Assembly: GCA_003586005.1 (NCBI GenBank)
Contig: NSKI01000011.1
Coordinates: 1 to 64,000 of the forward strand
Length of the DNA stretch: 64,000 nucleotides
Reading direction: 5' to 3'
Origin: Haloplasmatales bacterium 4B
Lineage (GTDB): Bacteria > Bacillota_I > Bacilli_A > Haloplasmatales > Haloplasmataceae
In this document: in pieces, positions 37,848 through 46,951 of the stretch
Position numbering within the stretch: the stretch's first letter is position 1
Layout: every line of letters begins with the position of its first letter
Notes under the pieces: model-generated
What the model was told of the DNA's origin: nothing
Databases searched by the model: none
Seen by the model: only the letters and a program-made list of their open reading frames with translations
Made by a program: the position numbers and the translations under genes

Positions 37848-38285
37848 TTAACTTATTACTTCAATAGTATCTCCAGGTCTTACAACACCACCTTTAAGCA
37901 CCTCTGTAAATATCCCTTCATTCGGCATAACACATTTACCAATTTTTTGAAAAATAGCACATTTGGAATGACAGGTTTTACCAATTTGAGTTACTCTTTG
38001 AGTGGTCTCACCAATTTTTAACACAGTTCCTACTGGTAATGAATATAATTCTATACCACTTGTCGTAATATTTTCAGCAAATGAACCTGAAGTTAAATTT
38101 TCTACACCTTGTTCAATCATCTTATTAATGCTTTCTTGAGATAGTAAACTTACCTGCCGATGCCAATTACCCGCATGAGCATCATCTTTTAATCCAAAGT
38201 TTTCGATAAAGATTCCCTCATTTATTTCTGCCTTAGGAATCCCCCTCTTTTTACTTATGTTAATTGAAATAACATTACCCTTCAT
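37848..38285 (-). CDS. MOSC-domain protein
   Basis: A 145-residue MOSC (Moco sulfurase C-terminal) domain protein: [45 protein letters not shown] and a Cys-containing [11 protein letters not shown] segment. Stand-alone MOSC proteins often accompany MoaC or MogA and are proposed to handle sulfur for molybdenum or tungsten cofactors. The 11-base overlap with moaC shows translational coupling. It is the last gene of the tungsten-cofactor operon. Confidence 0.88.
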   Translation of the reverse strand: MKGNVISINISKKRGIPKAEINEGIFIENFGLKDDAHAGNWHRQVSLLSQESINKMIEQGVENLTSGSFAENITTSGIELYSLPVGTVLKIGETTQRVTQIGKTCHSKCAIFQKIGKCVMPNEGIFTEVLKGGVVRPGDTIEVIS

Positions 38286-38769
38286 TTATTTTCACATCCT
38301 TTTTTAGATAATGACCACTCTTACCACCAATTTTTTCAAGCAAACAGATGTCTTTAATCACCATGTCTTTATCTATAGCTTTACACATATCATAAATCGT
38401 TAATGCAGTCACCGAGACAGCTGTTAGTGCTTCCATTTCTACACCTGTCTTACCAACAGTATTAACTGAAGCAAAAATGTCTATTTCATTTTTCTCTTTA
38501 TTAATTTCAAAGTCTATATCTATGCCATCAATTAAAATATTGTGACACATCGGAATTAACTCACTAGTTTTTTTAGCCCCCATTATCCCTGCTACTTGGG
38601 AAACACTTAAGACATCTCCTTTTTTCATATGACCATCGATTATTTTAGCTAATGTTTCTGAATGCATTTTGATAGTACCCTTAGCAATTGCCTTTCTAGC
38701 TGTTTTTTCTTTTTCACTTACGTTAACAATTCTAGCACGTCCAAATTGATTAAAATGAGTTAATTTCAT
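38275..38769 (-). CDS. moaC: cyclic pyranopterin monophosphate synthase MoaC
   Basis: A 164-residue MoaC. Signature segments are present: [52 protein letters not shown] and KSGHY near the C-terminus, including the catalytic Lys and Asp-containing region. With MoaA it converts GTP to cyclic pyranopterin monophosphate. The start is the ATG at 38769 with GGAGG upstream; a longer in-frame alternative at 38802 would overlap moaA and lacks a site. Confidence 0.95.
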   Translation of the reverse strand: MKLTHFNQFGRARIVNVSEKEKTARKAIAKGTIKMHSETLAKIIDGHMKKGDVLSVSQVAGIMGAKKTSELIPMCHNILIDGIDIDFEINKEKNEIDIFASVNTVGKTGVEMEALTAVSVTALTIYDMCKAIDKDMVIKDICLLEKIGGKSGHYLKKDVKINEG

Positions 38770-38770
38770 T

Positions 38771-39730
38771 TCATCCTCCAATTTTATACATATTCCTATC
38801 AACCTTTTGAAAATCTTTTTGATTAATTTTATGAGACTTAGGCTTTAACATGATACTATTTTTTAAAAAGTCCTCGATAGGCTCAATATCTTCCCTAATA
38901 CATTTTAAAAGGTCGTATTCAACATTACCATGTAAACAAGTTTTTAACAACCCATCAGAAGTAATTCTTAAGCGATTACAACTATTACAAAAATGATTAC
39001 TGATAGGGCTAATTAGCCCAATTTTCCCCTTATAATTTGGAACATTATAATAAATAGCAGTTTCAATATGTGAATTATCTAGTCTAGTTAGTTCAGGACA
39101 TTGTTTTAAGACTTCATTATTACTTAGATAATACTTTTCAAAAGGAAATTCATGACTACCAATTGGCATTAATTCTATAAAACGAACGATTACTTCTTTA
39201 TCTTTCGTTAAATTAATAAAGTCCATAATTTCATTATCATTAAATCCCTTCATTAAAACGACATTAATTTTGACTGGATTCATTTCTAAAAGCAGTAAAT
39301 TTTCAATGCTTTCTAAGATATCTAATATATTACCACCACCTGTAATATATTTAAATTTAACTGGGTCTAGAGTATCTAAACTTATATTAACTCTATCTAG
39401 CCCTGCTTTTTTTAGTTCCTTTATTTTTCTAGGTAGTAAAGACCCATTTGTCGTCATCACGACTTCGTTTATGCCATCAATAGCCTTAATTTTTGAAACA
39501 AGCTCAATAATACCATGACGCACAAGAGGCTCACCACCAGTTAAACGGATTTTATTAAAACCTATTTTACTAGCTCCCAAAACAATTTTTAAAATCTCAT
39601 CATCAGTCAAAAGTTTAGATTCTAAAAATGAAGGGCTATTATCGGGCTTACAGTATCGACAATTAAAATTACATTTGTCGGTTACTGATATTCTTAAGTA
39701 GTTTATCTCTCGATTATATCTATCCTGCAT
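38771..39730 (-). CDS. moaA: GTP 3',8-cyclase MoaA (radical SAM)
   Basis: A 319-residue MoaA. The N-terminal radical-SAM motif is CNFNCRYC (CxxxCxxC) and GGEP follows at [10 protein letters not shown]. The C-terminal second [4Fe-4S] cluster ligands are in [19 protein letters not shown], and the chain ends in Gly-Gly, as needed for MoaA activity. It forms 3',8-cyclo-GTP from GTP using SAM, the first step of molybdopterin synthesis. It lies 2 bases after the MoeA-PBP gene. Confidence 0.95.
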   Translation of the reverse strand: MQDRYNREINYLRISVTDKCNFNCRYCKPDNSPSFLESKLLTDDEILKIVLGASKIGFNKIRLTGGEPLVRHGIIELVSKIKAIDGINEVVMTTNGSLLPRKIKELKKAGLDRVNISLDTLDPVKFKYITGGGNILDILESIENLLLLEMNPVKINVVLMKGFNDNEIMDFINLTKDKEVIVRFIELMPIGSHEFPFEKYYLSNNEVLKQCPELTRLDNSHIETAIYYNVPNYKGKIGLISPISNHFCNSCNRLRITSDGLLKTCLHGNVEYDLLKCIREDIEPIEDFLKNSIMLKPKSHKINQKDFQKVDRNMYKIGG

Positions 39731-39732
39731 TT

Positions 39733-41661
39733 TTAACTACCTTTCTTTATCTCAATGACCTCACCAATATTATCAAACTTGTAACCACCAAGTGATTCCA
39801 CAAGTTTTTTAAATTTATCACCTTTTAATACCTGGATAAAGTCTTTGATTTGTTTTGAATCTAGTGCTGATTTTAAAATTAAAAAATCATAATCTTCATA
39901 GCCGATTGGGATAAAATCTAGATCAAAGATTTGTGCTGCAGACCTAACACCTAAACCACAATCAACTGTGTTAGCATAGACTGAGCTCGCAACCATCATG
40001 TGAGTTGTTACTTCAAATTCATAACCATTAATTAAATCTGGACTAATACCTGATTTATCTAATAAGTAATCAAACAATATTCTAGTTCCAGACCCCTTTT
40101 GTCTGTTAATGAAGGTTATATCAGATTTCGTTAAATCAGCTACTGACGAGATAAATTTGTCATTATCTTTTCTTATCATCAGCCCCTGTTCTCTTTTAAT
40201 CCCTTTTAATAAAACTACATCTTCATTATTAAAGTATTTATTTAAAATAGGTAGATTATAAATACCTGAATCTACATCTAAAATATGAATTGGGGCAATA
40301 TGACATTCCCCTCTTTTGATAGCCATAATGCCAGAGAAACTTCCGACATGAGCTGATGATAAACTTGTGTCCTTATCTTCTTCACGTAAGATATTCGCAA
40401 TATAATCTAAAACAATATCATGACTGCCGATAGAAACAATGGCACTTTCAATTTCTTCTATATCTTTCAATAACTCTACATCAACAACTTTGTTTGCTTC
40501 ATAGCCCTCAGATTTTTTATCAACACGTAAAAATCCGTCAGCATTAACTAAACTCATTGTAACTCCTGCTCCTCTACTTAAAGGAGTTGTAATTAACTTA
40601 TTCTTCACATAACCTAATTTAACCCTGACAAATTCAATACTGTTAAGAGAAGAATATATTTTTTTAGTTAGTACTGCTTTTACTTTCTTATTCCCTAATG
40701 ATACTTGATAATATAATCCGTTAAGTATTGGTTTAACAACTTGATCAAAAGCAATATAAGTTGATACAGGATACCCTGGTATTCCTATCACAGGAACATT
40801 TTTTACCATACCAATTATGACTGGCTTACCAGGCTTTATTGCGATACCATGAACAAATACCTCACCAATTTCTTTTATTATTGTCGCTGTAAAATCTTTA
40901 CTTCCACTTGAAGACCCAGCAATAACAATAACTACTTGGCTGTTTTGTGCCGCATTTAAAATATTATTTTTAATAAATTCATAATTATCTTTAATAGGAG
41001 GAATTATAGTTGATACTCCACCTAAATCACTAACACTATTTTTAATAAAGTGAGAATTAGAGTCAATAATTTTCCCTTTTTCCAATAGTTTGGAGTCACT
41101 TATAATTTCATCACCAGTTGGAATAATTGATATAATTGGCTTTTTATAAACACTAATTGTTTTAACTCCACCTGCTAGCATTGCAGCTACATCTACTGGT
41201 TTAATTTTATGCTTAGCTGGTATCACCATTTCATTAGCGACAATATCCTCACCTATAGGTCTAATATGCTGAAACTGACTACTTGGTTTATTAATAATTA
41301 AACTGTTTTCTTTTATATCAAGTAAATCTTCAATCATTATAACAGCATCATATGGGGGCTCTATAGGATCTCCTGTATTAATAAAAACATAATCCTCATC
41401 TTTAAGAAGTTCAATCGGATTAGTCAAATCGGCACTATGTGTTTTGTTTGCGATAACAGCAATACCATCCATCGCTGCCGCATTGTAGTAAGGTGATGAA
41501 ACAATAGAAAAAACAGCTTCTGTTGTAACTCTATGTAACCCATCTTCAACAGGAATTATTTCTTTATCTAATTTTTTACACTGTTTTAAGATAATGTTTT
41601 CAATAATATGTTGAGCTTCATCTAAGTCTACCGTATCTAAATACACATTTCTTTTAATCAA
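39733..41661 (-). CDS. MoeA fused to periplasmic-binding-like domain
   Basis: A 642-residue fusion. Residues ~1-405 are MoeA-like (YYNAAAMDGIAV, FINTGDPIEPPYDAVIMIED, IIPTGDEI, AGSSSGSKDFT, KPGKPVIIG, PGYPVS). Residues ~420-630 are a PBP-like/LysR-substrate-type domain (SIGSHDIVLDYIAN, RQKGSGTRILFDYLL, DCGLGVRSAA). MoeA inserts the metal into adenylylated molybdopterin; the added domain is assumed to bind molybdate or tungstate or to act as a sensor. Such fusions occur with a second, stand-alone MoeA, as here. Confidence 0.9.
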   Translation of the reverse strand: MIKRNVYLDTVDLDEAQHIIENIILKQCKKLDKEIIPVEDGLHRVTTEAVFSIVSSPYYNAAAMDGIAVIANKTHSADLTNPIELLKDEDYVFINTGDPIEPPYDAVIMIEDLLDIKENSLIINKPSSQFQHIRPIGEDIVANEMVIPAKHKIKPVDVAAMLAGGVKTISVYKKPIISIIPTGDEIISDSKLLEKGKIIDSNSHFIKNSVSDLGGVSTIIPPIKDNYEFIKNNILNAAQNSQVVIVIAGSSSGSKDFTATIIKEIGEVFVHGIAIKPGKPVIIGMVKNVPVIGIPGYPVSTYIAFDQVVKPILNGLYYQVSLGNKKVKAVLTKKIYSSLNSIEFVRVKLGYVKNKLITTPLSRGAGVTMSLVNADGFLRVDKKSEGYEANKVVDVELLKDIEEIESAIVSIGSHDIVLDYIANILREEDKDTSLSSAHVGSFSGIMAIKRGECHIAPIHILDVDSGIYNLPILNKYFNNEDVVLLKGIKREQGLMIRKDNDKFISSVADLTKSDITFINRQKGSGTRILFDYLLDKSGISPDLINGYEFEVTTHMMVASSVYANTVDCGLGVRSAAQIFDLDFIPIGYEDYDFLILKSALDSKQIKDFIQVLKGDKFKKLVESLGGYKFDNIGEVIEIKKGS

Positions 41662-41671
41662 ATCTACTCAC

Positions 41672-42904
41672 CTACAATTCATAAACTTTTACGATTTCAT
41701 CTGCTGATAGTCCCTCACAATTAGCTGATATTTTTATAAAACCTAACGCATTTGCGATTAAAGTTATTGTACCCGATTTACCATAAATTGGCTCAGCTAG
41801 ATACCCTTGGAGGGTGCTTATAATTTTAACCATTTGATATGTCTCTCTTCCTGGAGTTGAATGAACATTTTTAGTTAATGTTGCTTCAATATAAAATACC
41901 GGCTTAGCTTTACTACCAATTAACACTTGCTCTATATGATCGATGAATGTTTTAAAAACTATTAAAGCTGAAGCTGGCTGGCCTGGAAGTCCCACAATTA
42001 ATTTATCCCTTACTTTCGCAAATATAGATGGCTTTCCAGGTTTAATCGCTATACCATGAACAAATACGGAGTCACTTTCAATCTCATTTAATAACTTATG
42101 CGTAAAATCTTTATTTCCAACCGAACTTCCTCCAGAAATAATAACAATATCACTTTTTGTTATCGCATTTATAATTGTAGTTTTCAATATTCCCTCTTGA
42201 TCTCTTAAAACACAAAAATCTACTAAATACCCATTTCTTTCTAGTATCACACCAGATATTGTGTAGCTATTGATGTCCCTAATTTCTCCTATTTTAGGAG
42301 TAACGTTTGGACTTACAACTTCATCACCTGTTGAAATAACTGTAAACTTTAATTTTTTGTATACTTCTACAGTTTCATAGCCAATAGAAGCAAGGACTCC
42401 TAAATCTTGCGGCCCTATTAAGCTCCCTCTATCTAAGACCTGTTCCCCTATTTTAATATCCTCGCCCTTAAATAAAACATTTTCTTTAGGAGCCAATTTT
42501 GTATAAACAAATAAATCATCGCCATTTAATTGATCAGTATCTTCAATCATTACTACGCAATCAGCTCCAGTAGGCAATACTCCCCCAGTAGGAACATAAA
42601 TTGCTTCGCCATGATTAATGTTTGTTTTAGCATCATAACCCATCTCTACTTCACCCACGATTTTAAGAAAGGCTGGTAAAGATTCACTTGCTCCAACAAC
42701 ATCTTTACTCATTAAGGCATAACCATCAACTGTTGAACGATTAAAATGTGGCACATCACATTTAGAGAAAATTGGTTTTGCTAAATATCTGTTAAGCGAC
42801 TCAAATAATTTCACTTCTTCAGAATCTATCTCATAATTTGAAAATTTATCACTTATTAATTTTTTTGCTTCATCAATTGTACAAACATTAAACACTTTTT
42901 TCAC
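41672..42904 (-). CDS. moeA: molybdopterin molybdenum/tungsten-transferase MoeA
   Basis: A 410-residue MoeA with motifs VPHFNRSTVDGYAL, VPTGGVLPTGADCVVMIED, VISTGDEVV, SGGSSVGNKDFT, GIAIKPGKPSIFAK and GLPGQPASALIVF. It ligates the metal oxyanion to the dithiolene of adenylylated molybdopterin. The presumed start is a GTG at 42904 with a 17-base overlap into the tupC-like ATPase. Organisms using both metals often have two MoeA paralogues, one for Mo and one for W; position next to tupABC suggests tungsten here. Confidence 0.92.
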   Translation of the reverse strand: MKKVFNVCTIDEAKKLISDKFSNYEIDSEEVKLFESLNRYLAKPIFSKCDVPHFNRSTVDGYALMSKDVVGASESLPAFLKIVGEVEMGYDAKTNINHGEAIYVPTGGVLPTGADCVVMIEDTDQLNGDDLFVYTKLAPKENVLFKGEDIKIGEQVLDRGSLIGPQDLGVLASIGYETVEVYKKLKFTVISTGDEVVSPNVTPKIGEIRDINSYTISGVILERNGYLVDFCVLRDQEGILKTTIINAITKSDIVIISGGSSVGNKDFTHKLLNEIESDSVFVHGIAIKPGKPSIFAKVRDKLIVGLPGQPASALIVFKTFIDHIEQVLIGSKAKPVFYIEATLTKNVHSTPGRETYQMVKIISTLQGYLAEPIYGKSGTITLIANALGFIKISANCEGLSADEIVKVYEL

Positions 42905-43529
42905 CCATCTCTAATAGTGTATCTTTCAATATAAATTGTTTATCACTTATCGCATTTATAAAATCAATTTGATGTGATACAAAAATAATTGTTGTCTGTT
43001 TTTTTATTTTTAATAATATAGCTTTTAGCTTTTCAATTGATTCAATATCTAAATTTGTAGTTGGCTCATCAAGCAATAATAATTTTGGTTTGAAAATCAA
43101 ACTTCTAGCTAGTGCAATTTTCATTTTTTCTCCACTAGAACATTTCTTCGCTAATTGATTTTTGATATGATCAATTTCAAAATATTCTAAATAAGCATAA
43201 ACTTTATTTTCTAGTTTAGATGCATCACTTTTTCTTATTTTAAGTGGATAATAAATATTGTCATAAACTGTGCCATTAAAAATATAAGGGTTTTGCGAGA
43301 CATAGGTTATGTCTTTCATAAATTCATAATGCATAAGCTTATTGTCATATAAAATTTCGCCTTTATCATATAGCATTAAATTTGCGATTATTTGCAGTAA
43401 TGTTGTTTTTCCAGAACCATTTCTTCCTTTAATACAATAAGTCATGTTTTTATTAAATACAACATTATTAATATCTAGAATCAACTTGTTTTGATAATAT
43501 TTTTTTAGTTTATTAATTTCTATTTTCAT
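42888..43529 (-). CDS. tupC: tungstate ABC transporter ATPase TupC
   Basis: A 213-residue ABC ATPase: Walker A GRNGSGKTT, Walker B LLLLDEPTTNLD and switch VSHQ are intact. The signature is CSSGEKMKIALARS instead of LSGGQ, a departure that still keeps the Ser-Gly pair. It powers the TupB permease encoded directly upstream with a 4-base overlap. Confidence 0.9.
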   Translation of the reverse strand: MKIEINKLKKYYQNKLILDINNVVFNKNMTYCIKGRNGSGKTTLLQIIANLMLYDKGEILYDNKLMHYEFMKDITYVSQNPYIFNGTVYDNIYYPLKIRKSDASKLENKVYAYLEYFEIDHIKNQLAKKCSSGEKMKIALARSLIFKPKLLLLDEPTTNLDIESIEKLKAILLKIKKQTTIIFVSHQIDFINAISDKQFILKDTLLEMGEKSV

Positions 43530-44221
43530 AATTTATCACCAATTACATAATGGTATGCTATTGAATTAAATATAAAAGATAAGCTTATTAAAACTAGCCC
43601 CATCGCAATCGATTTGGCATAATTACCTTGACTATTGTTTAATGCAATGAATGTTGTCATAACCCTTGTTTGTCCTTTTATATTTCCACCAACAATCATT
43701 ACCGCACCCACCTCAGATATAGCACGAGAAAACCCAGCTACAAGTGCAATAAAAAGATAGACTTTTACTTCTTTAATTAACTTTATTAATATTTCAAATC
43801 GATTTGCACCCAAGGTTCTGCAAGTCGAAATAATCTCTTTTGAAATGTCAGAACAATTATTTAAAATTAAGCTAGTAATGATTGGCGTAACTAATAATAC
43901 TTGGGCAATAATCATCGCACTAGGTGTAAACAACAATTGAAATGTACCTAAGGGACCATTTCTCGCTAAGATTAAAAAGACAAATAGACCTAACACAACA
44001 GGAGGTAATCCCATTAAACTATATAATATTTTTGATGTAAATCGTTTAAATTTAAATTCATGAGTAGCCATCATTAACCCTGTAGGAACAGAAATAATCA
44101 ATGAAATAAATGTTGCTGTAAAAGATACAAAAAGTGATAAAAGAATTATCTCATACAATTCTTTATCTAAACTAAAAATAAGTTCAAATGCATCTTTAAT
44201 CCCATCAAAAATATAATTCAT
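43526..44221 (-). CDS. tupB: tungstate ABC transporter permease TupB
   Basis: A 231-residue permease with about five to six membrane helices and the coupling-loop region TLGANRFEILIKLI, followed by SRAISEVGAVMIVGGNIKGQT, a stretch typical of TupB/WtpB/ModB-type permeases. It forms the homodimeric channel for tungstate uptake with TupA and TupC. It starts 3 bases after tupA. Confidence 0.92.
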   Translation of the reverse strand: MNYIFDGIKDAFELIFSLDKELYEIILLSLFVSFTATFISLIISVPTGLMMATHEFKFKRFTSKILYSLMGLPPVVLGLFVFLILARNGPLGTFQLLFTPSAMIIAQVLLVTPIITSLILNNCSDISKEIISTCRTLGANRFEILIKLIKEVKVYLFIALVAGFSRAISEVGAVMIVGGNIKGQTRVMTTFIALNNSQGNYAKSIAMGLVLISLSFIFNSIAYHYVIGDKL

Positions 44222-44224
44222 TTT

Positions 44225-45031
44225 TTACTCCTTTGGTGCATTAGCTATAAATAAACTCTGATTATAGGTATCTTTCCCAAATTGATTTATAAGATTTTGG
44301 GCTTTTTCAGAAATAAGCCAATTATAAAAAATATCTGCATCATCATAATTAATTTGTTTATGTAATTCAGGATTAATTAAAATTACACCATATTGATTAA
44401 ATAAAACTTCATCATTTTCAAAAACAATTTTTAAATCCAGATTGTCTTTCATTGATAAATAGGTTGCACGGTCAGTAAGGGTAAATGCTTTTTCTTCACT
44501 TGCCAATGCTAATGTAGCACCCATACCTTGACCATTTTCAACATACCAATCTCCATTTGCTTCAATTTCATATTTTTCCCATAAAAATAATTCTTTAATA
44601 TGGGTCCCAGAATTATCACCACGAGAAATAAACTTTGACTCAGTTACATAAATTTCAGACAAAACTGACTCAAGTGTATTTTCACCAATATCCTTTGGAC
44701 CAACAATTACAAAGTCATTGTACATTAAATCGCTTCTTTTAATTCCATACCCATCATCCATGAATTGTAACTCACTTGGTTTAGCGTGGACCATTAAGAT
44801 ATCCGCTTCTCCCATTTTTCCTATCTCAAGGGCTGCCCCTGTTCCTACTGCGATTACTTTAACAGATATACCTTTTTCTTCTTCAAAATAAGGAAGTAGA
44901 TATTCTAATAATCCACTATTCTCGGTTGATGTTGTAGTAGCTAAAATAATTGCATGTTCATCTTTTTTTGAACAAGCAAATAACATTAACGTAATAAATA
45001 TAATAATTATTAAATTAAGTACTTTTTTCAT
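44225..45031 (-). CDS. tupA: tungstate-binding lipoprotein TupA
   Basis: A 268-residue solute-binding lipoprotein with lipobox MLFAC (Cys 20). The mature N-terminus LATTTSTENSGLLEYLLPYFEE is diagnostic of TupA, whose TTTS segment binds the oxyanion; FISRGDNSGTHIKE and GQGMGATL also match. TupA is highly selective for tungstate over molybdate. It lies 3 bases after the AOR-like gene, so tungsten uptake, cofactor making and the AOR-like protein are one transcript. Confidence 0.95.
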   Translation of the reverse strand: MKKVLNLIIIIFITLMLFACSKKDEHAIILATTTSTENSGLLEYLLPYFEEEKGISVKVIAVGTGAALEIGKMGEADILMVHAKPSELQFMDDGYGIKRSDLMYNDFVIVGPKDIGENTLESVLSEIYVTESKFISRGDNSGTHIKELFLWEKYEIEANGDWYVENGQGMGATLALASEEKAFTLTDRATYLSMKDNLDLKIVFENDEVLFNQYGVILINPELHKQINYDDADIFYNWLISEKAQNLINQFGKDTYNQSLFIANAPKE

Positions 45032-45034
45032 ATT

Positions 45035-46252
45035 TTATCTTCTTTCATTAAATTTTTTTTCTAAATTATATCCTCTTTCACCAATTAAGATAAACTCTTC
45101 CTTTGTGAGATTCAAACCTGTCACAGAATTTAGAACTTCTATTAACTTATCCTTGAGTTGAACTTGTAAAATCAAGGAACAAATTCCAATTGCCATACAA
45201 CTTTCCTTCAAATATTTAGCCGGCTTTTCCTTTTTTTGTATTTTAGGGTTAAATATTTCTTTATTATTAGCTTTCATTGAAATTTCTTTAATTAAACGTG
45301 AAATATTTTCAACACTATTAGTTTTAGAGAGTTCCTTTCTATTTATTAAGACATCAACTAAACTTATTGTATCTAAACCCATATCATCAGCAATATTCTT
45401 CCAAATAATCAGAGAATCTAGATTATTAATATTAACATAGTTCCCAAGTAGTTTTAGTTTATCGAGTTGTTTTGCTTTTATTATATTGCCTTTATAATCT
45501 AGAATTCTATCACATGAAGCTGGACATGTAATACAACCAGCATTTTTTAAAAGTTTATCATTATTGAGATAATGATTATCTTTTAGTCCATTAAACCAGT
45601 TTATTTCATCTTCTCGAATAACTTTAGGTACTTTTGACCCGTTCGCAACAATAGCTTTTAACTTTTTAGCTCCAAATATAGCACCAATTCCACTACGACC
45701 TGTAAATCTATCTTGAGAGAAAACTTCAGCATAACTCACTAAATTCTCCCCAGCTGGACCAATAACCAACTTACCAGATTTAGGTGCATACCTAGACAGT
45801 TTGCTTATAGTTATTTTAGTTGTATCCCCCCATAAATCAAATGCTTCATGAAATTTAATTATACCTTCACTAATTTCAACCCAAGTAGGAACTTTTGCGA
45901 CACCCGTAATAATTAGCGCATCTAATCCTGCATTTTTTAACCTCATACCAAAATTACCCCCGCAATCAGAAGAAACTAAGCAATTTGTATGCGGTGATAT
46001 TGAACTTATATTAAATCTATTTGAAGCGGGTACTTTAGTTAACGATAGTGGACCAGTTGAAATAACAATAATATTATCTAAATTAGATTTATCAGACTCA
46101 TTTGAAACAATATCAGTTATTATTTTATAAGCCATGATTTTCCCACCTAAATAAAGTCGTCGATCATTATCAGACCACGAATACTCAGATATTTCTTGTG
46201 TAGAAAGGTTTAGTTTTAAAACCTTCCCCATATATCCACCTAGAGTTGTCAA
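45035..46252 (-). CDS. short AOR-family (tungsten) protein lacking active-site segments
   Basis: About 405 residues against ~600 for aldehyde:ferredoxin oxidoreductases. The N-terminal AOR domain is clear: GGYMGKVLKLNLS, YLGGKIMA, STGPLSLTKVPASNRF, CGGNFGMRLKNAG, GPAGENL and GRSGIGAIFGAKKLKAI. Cluster ligands CITCPASC and a late GIC persist, as does the pterin motif DDMGLDTIS. However, the regions matching the active-site Glu (Glu313) and His (His448) of the Pyrococcus enzyme are altered or deleted. It may bind W-pterin and a [4Fe-4S] cluster yet not oxidise aldehydes. The start is uncertain: TTG 46252 (after AAGGTGA), GTG 46261 or ATG 46231 (after AGGTGG). First gene of the tup-moe-moa operon. 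Confidence 0.8.
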   Translation of the reverse strand: MTTLGGYMGKVLKLNLSTQEISEYSWSDNDRRLYLGGKIMAYKIITDIVSNESDKSNLDNIIVISTGPLSLTKVPASNRFNISSISPHTNCLVSSDCGGNFGMRLKNAGLDALIITGVAKVPTWVEISEGIIKFHEAFDLWGDTTKITISKLSRYAPKSGKLVIGPAGENLVSYAEVFSQDRFTGRSGIGAIFGAKKLKAIVANGSKVPKVIREDEINWFNGLKDNHYLNNDKLLKNAGCITCPASCDRILDYKGNIIKAKQLDKLKLLGNYVNINNLDSLIIWKNIADDMGLDTISLVDVLINRKELSKTNSVENISRLIKEISMKANNKEIFNPKIQKKEKPAKYLKESCMAIGICSLILQVQLKDKLIEVLNSVTGLNLTKEEFILIGERGYNLEKKFNERR

Positions 46253-46422
46253 ATCTATCACCTTTTCGCTAATTCTCGAGAAAAAAAACGCTTACCTTCA
46301 TTAATATAATAGCATATCTTGTTATAAAAATAAACAAACATATAAGATAGTTGAAACTGCTTAGAAGAATTAACTAAAGCCATCCTGATATTTAACTTAT
46401 CTCTTAGAACAACTTCCAAATA

Positions 46423-46473
46423 TTAATGTTTATGAGCAGAATGAGTCTTTGAATCAATTTTTTTACCTGACAT
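46423..46473 (-). CDS. possible 16-residue His/Lys/Ser-rich micropeptide
   Basis: ATG at 46473 with a perfect GGGAGG at 7-base spacing opens a 16-codon frame, MSGKKIDSKTHSAHKH, ending TAA. Three His, four Lys and polarity suggest metal or nucleic-acid binding but nothing is known. It lies between a terminator and the tungsten operon. A chance ribosome site cannot be excluded. Confidence 0.4.
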   Translation of the reverse strand: MSGKKIDSKTHSAHKH

Positions 46474-46514
46474 TTAAATACCTCCCATAATCTATATTTT
46501 AATTATACAAAAAA

Positions 46515-46562
46515 AGATTGTGTAAATCCAAGTGGAGTTTGGCTCCTTTATTTACACAATCT
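46515..46562 (-). terminator. terminator with 13-bp stem
   Basis: Arms 46515-46527 and 46550-46562 are perfect reverse complements, with an inner GGAG/CTCC pairing; seven T residues follow on the minus strand. It ends the transcript of the small membrane protein and InlB-repeat protein. Confidence 0.8.
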
Positions 46563-46710
46563 ATTTTACACTGCCCATTTTTCTTAATCTTTCTTTTCTG
46601 TAATGATAATAAGTTAAAATACAACAACTCTGAAAAGAAACAGGTTGCTCCGCCAATAAATAAACATATTTCCCTAATAACTGCTTCAATAACTGATACG
46701 TATTTACAAA

Positions 46711-46926
46711 TTATTTTGATTTGATATTATAGATTAAAATCTCAATTAAAAGTCCAAAAGAACCAATTATAAGTAACCCAACAGAGTATATGGTTGTAAG
46801 TATATCATCATTGGTAGGAAGTCTGTATCCTCTAACTAGCCCAACTATACCTGTTATTACAAGTATCATACTAATTAAAATTGTTATGAAATTTAAAATA
46901 CTTGCATTATTCTTTTTATTTTCCAA
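46711..46926 (-). CDS. small two-helix membrane protein
   Basis: About 71 residues with two hydrophobic helices (SILNFITILISMILVITGIVGLV and TTIYSVGLLIIGSFGLLIEILIY) joined by a short RGYRLPTNDD loop. No family was recognised. Two non-ATG starts compete: TTG at 46926 with AAGGTGA five bases upstream, or GTG at 46935 whose site would be AGGAAG immediately adjacent; the TTG is preferred. It follows the InlB-repeat gene by about 25 bases and is probably cotranscribed. Confidence 0.55.
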   Translation of the reverse strand: MENKKNNASILNFITILISMILVITGIVGLVRGYRLPTNDDILTTIYSVGLLIIGSFGLLIEILIYNIKSK

Positions 46927-46951
46927 TAGTTTCACCTTCCTAAATAATTAT

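Noticed and set aside
46262-46422. Search for a Moco/Tuco riboswitch ahead of the tungsten operon
   Set aside because: None of the conserved Moco-RNA blocks was seen; only a possible extended -10 (TGCTATTAT) was found.
46561-46707. Minus-strand frame of about 49 codons with a CC pair and basic tail, considered as an AgrD-like signal peptide
   Set aside because: There is no ATG or well-placed ribosome site, no agrB-like gene is near, and the C-terminal part lacks the usual Pro/acidic pattern.
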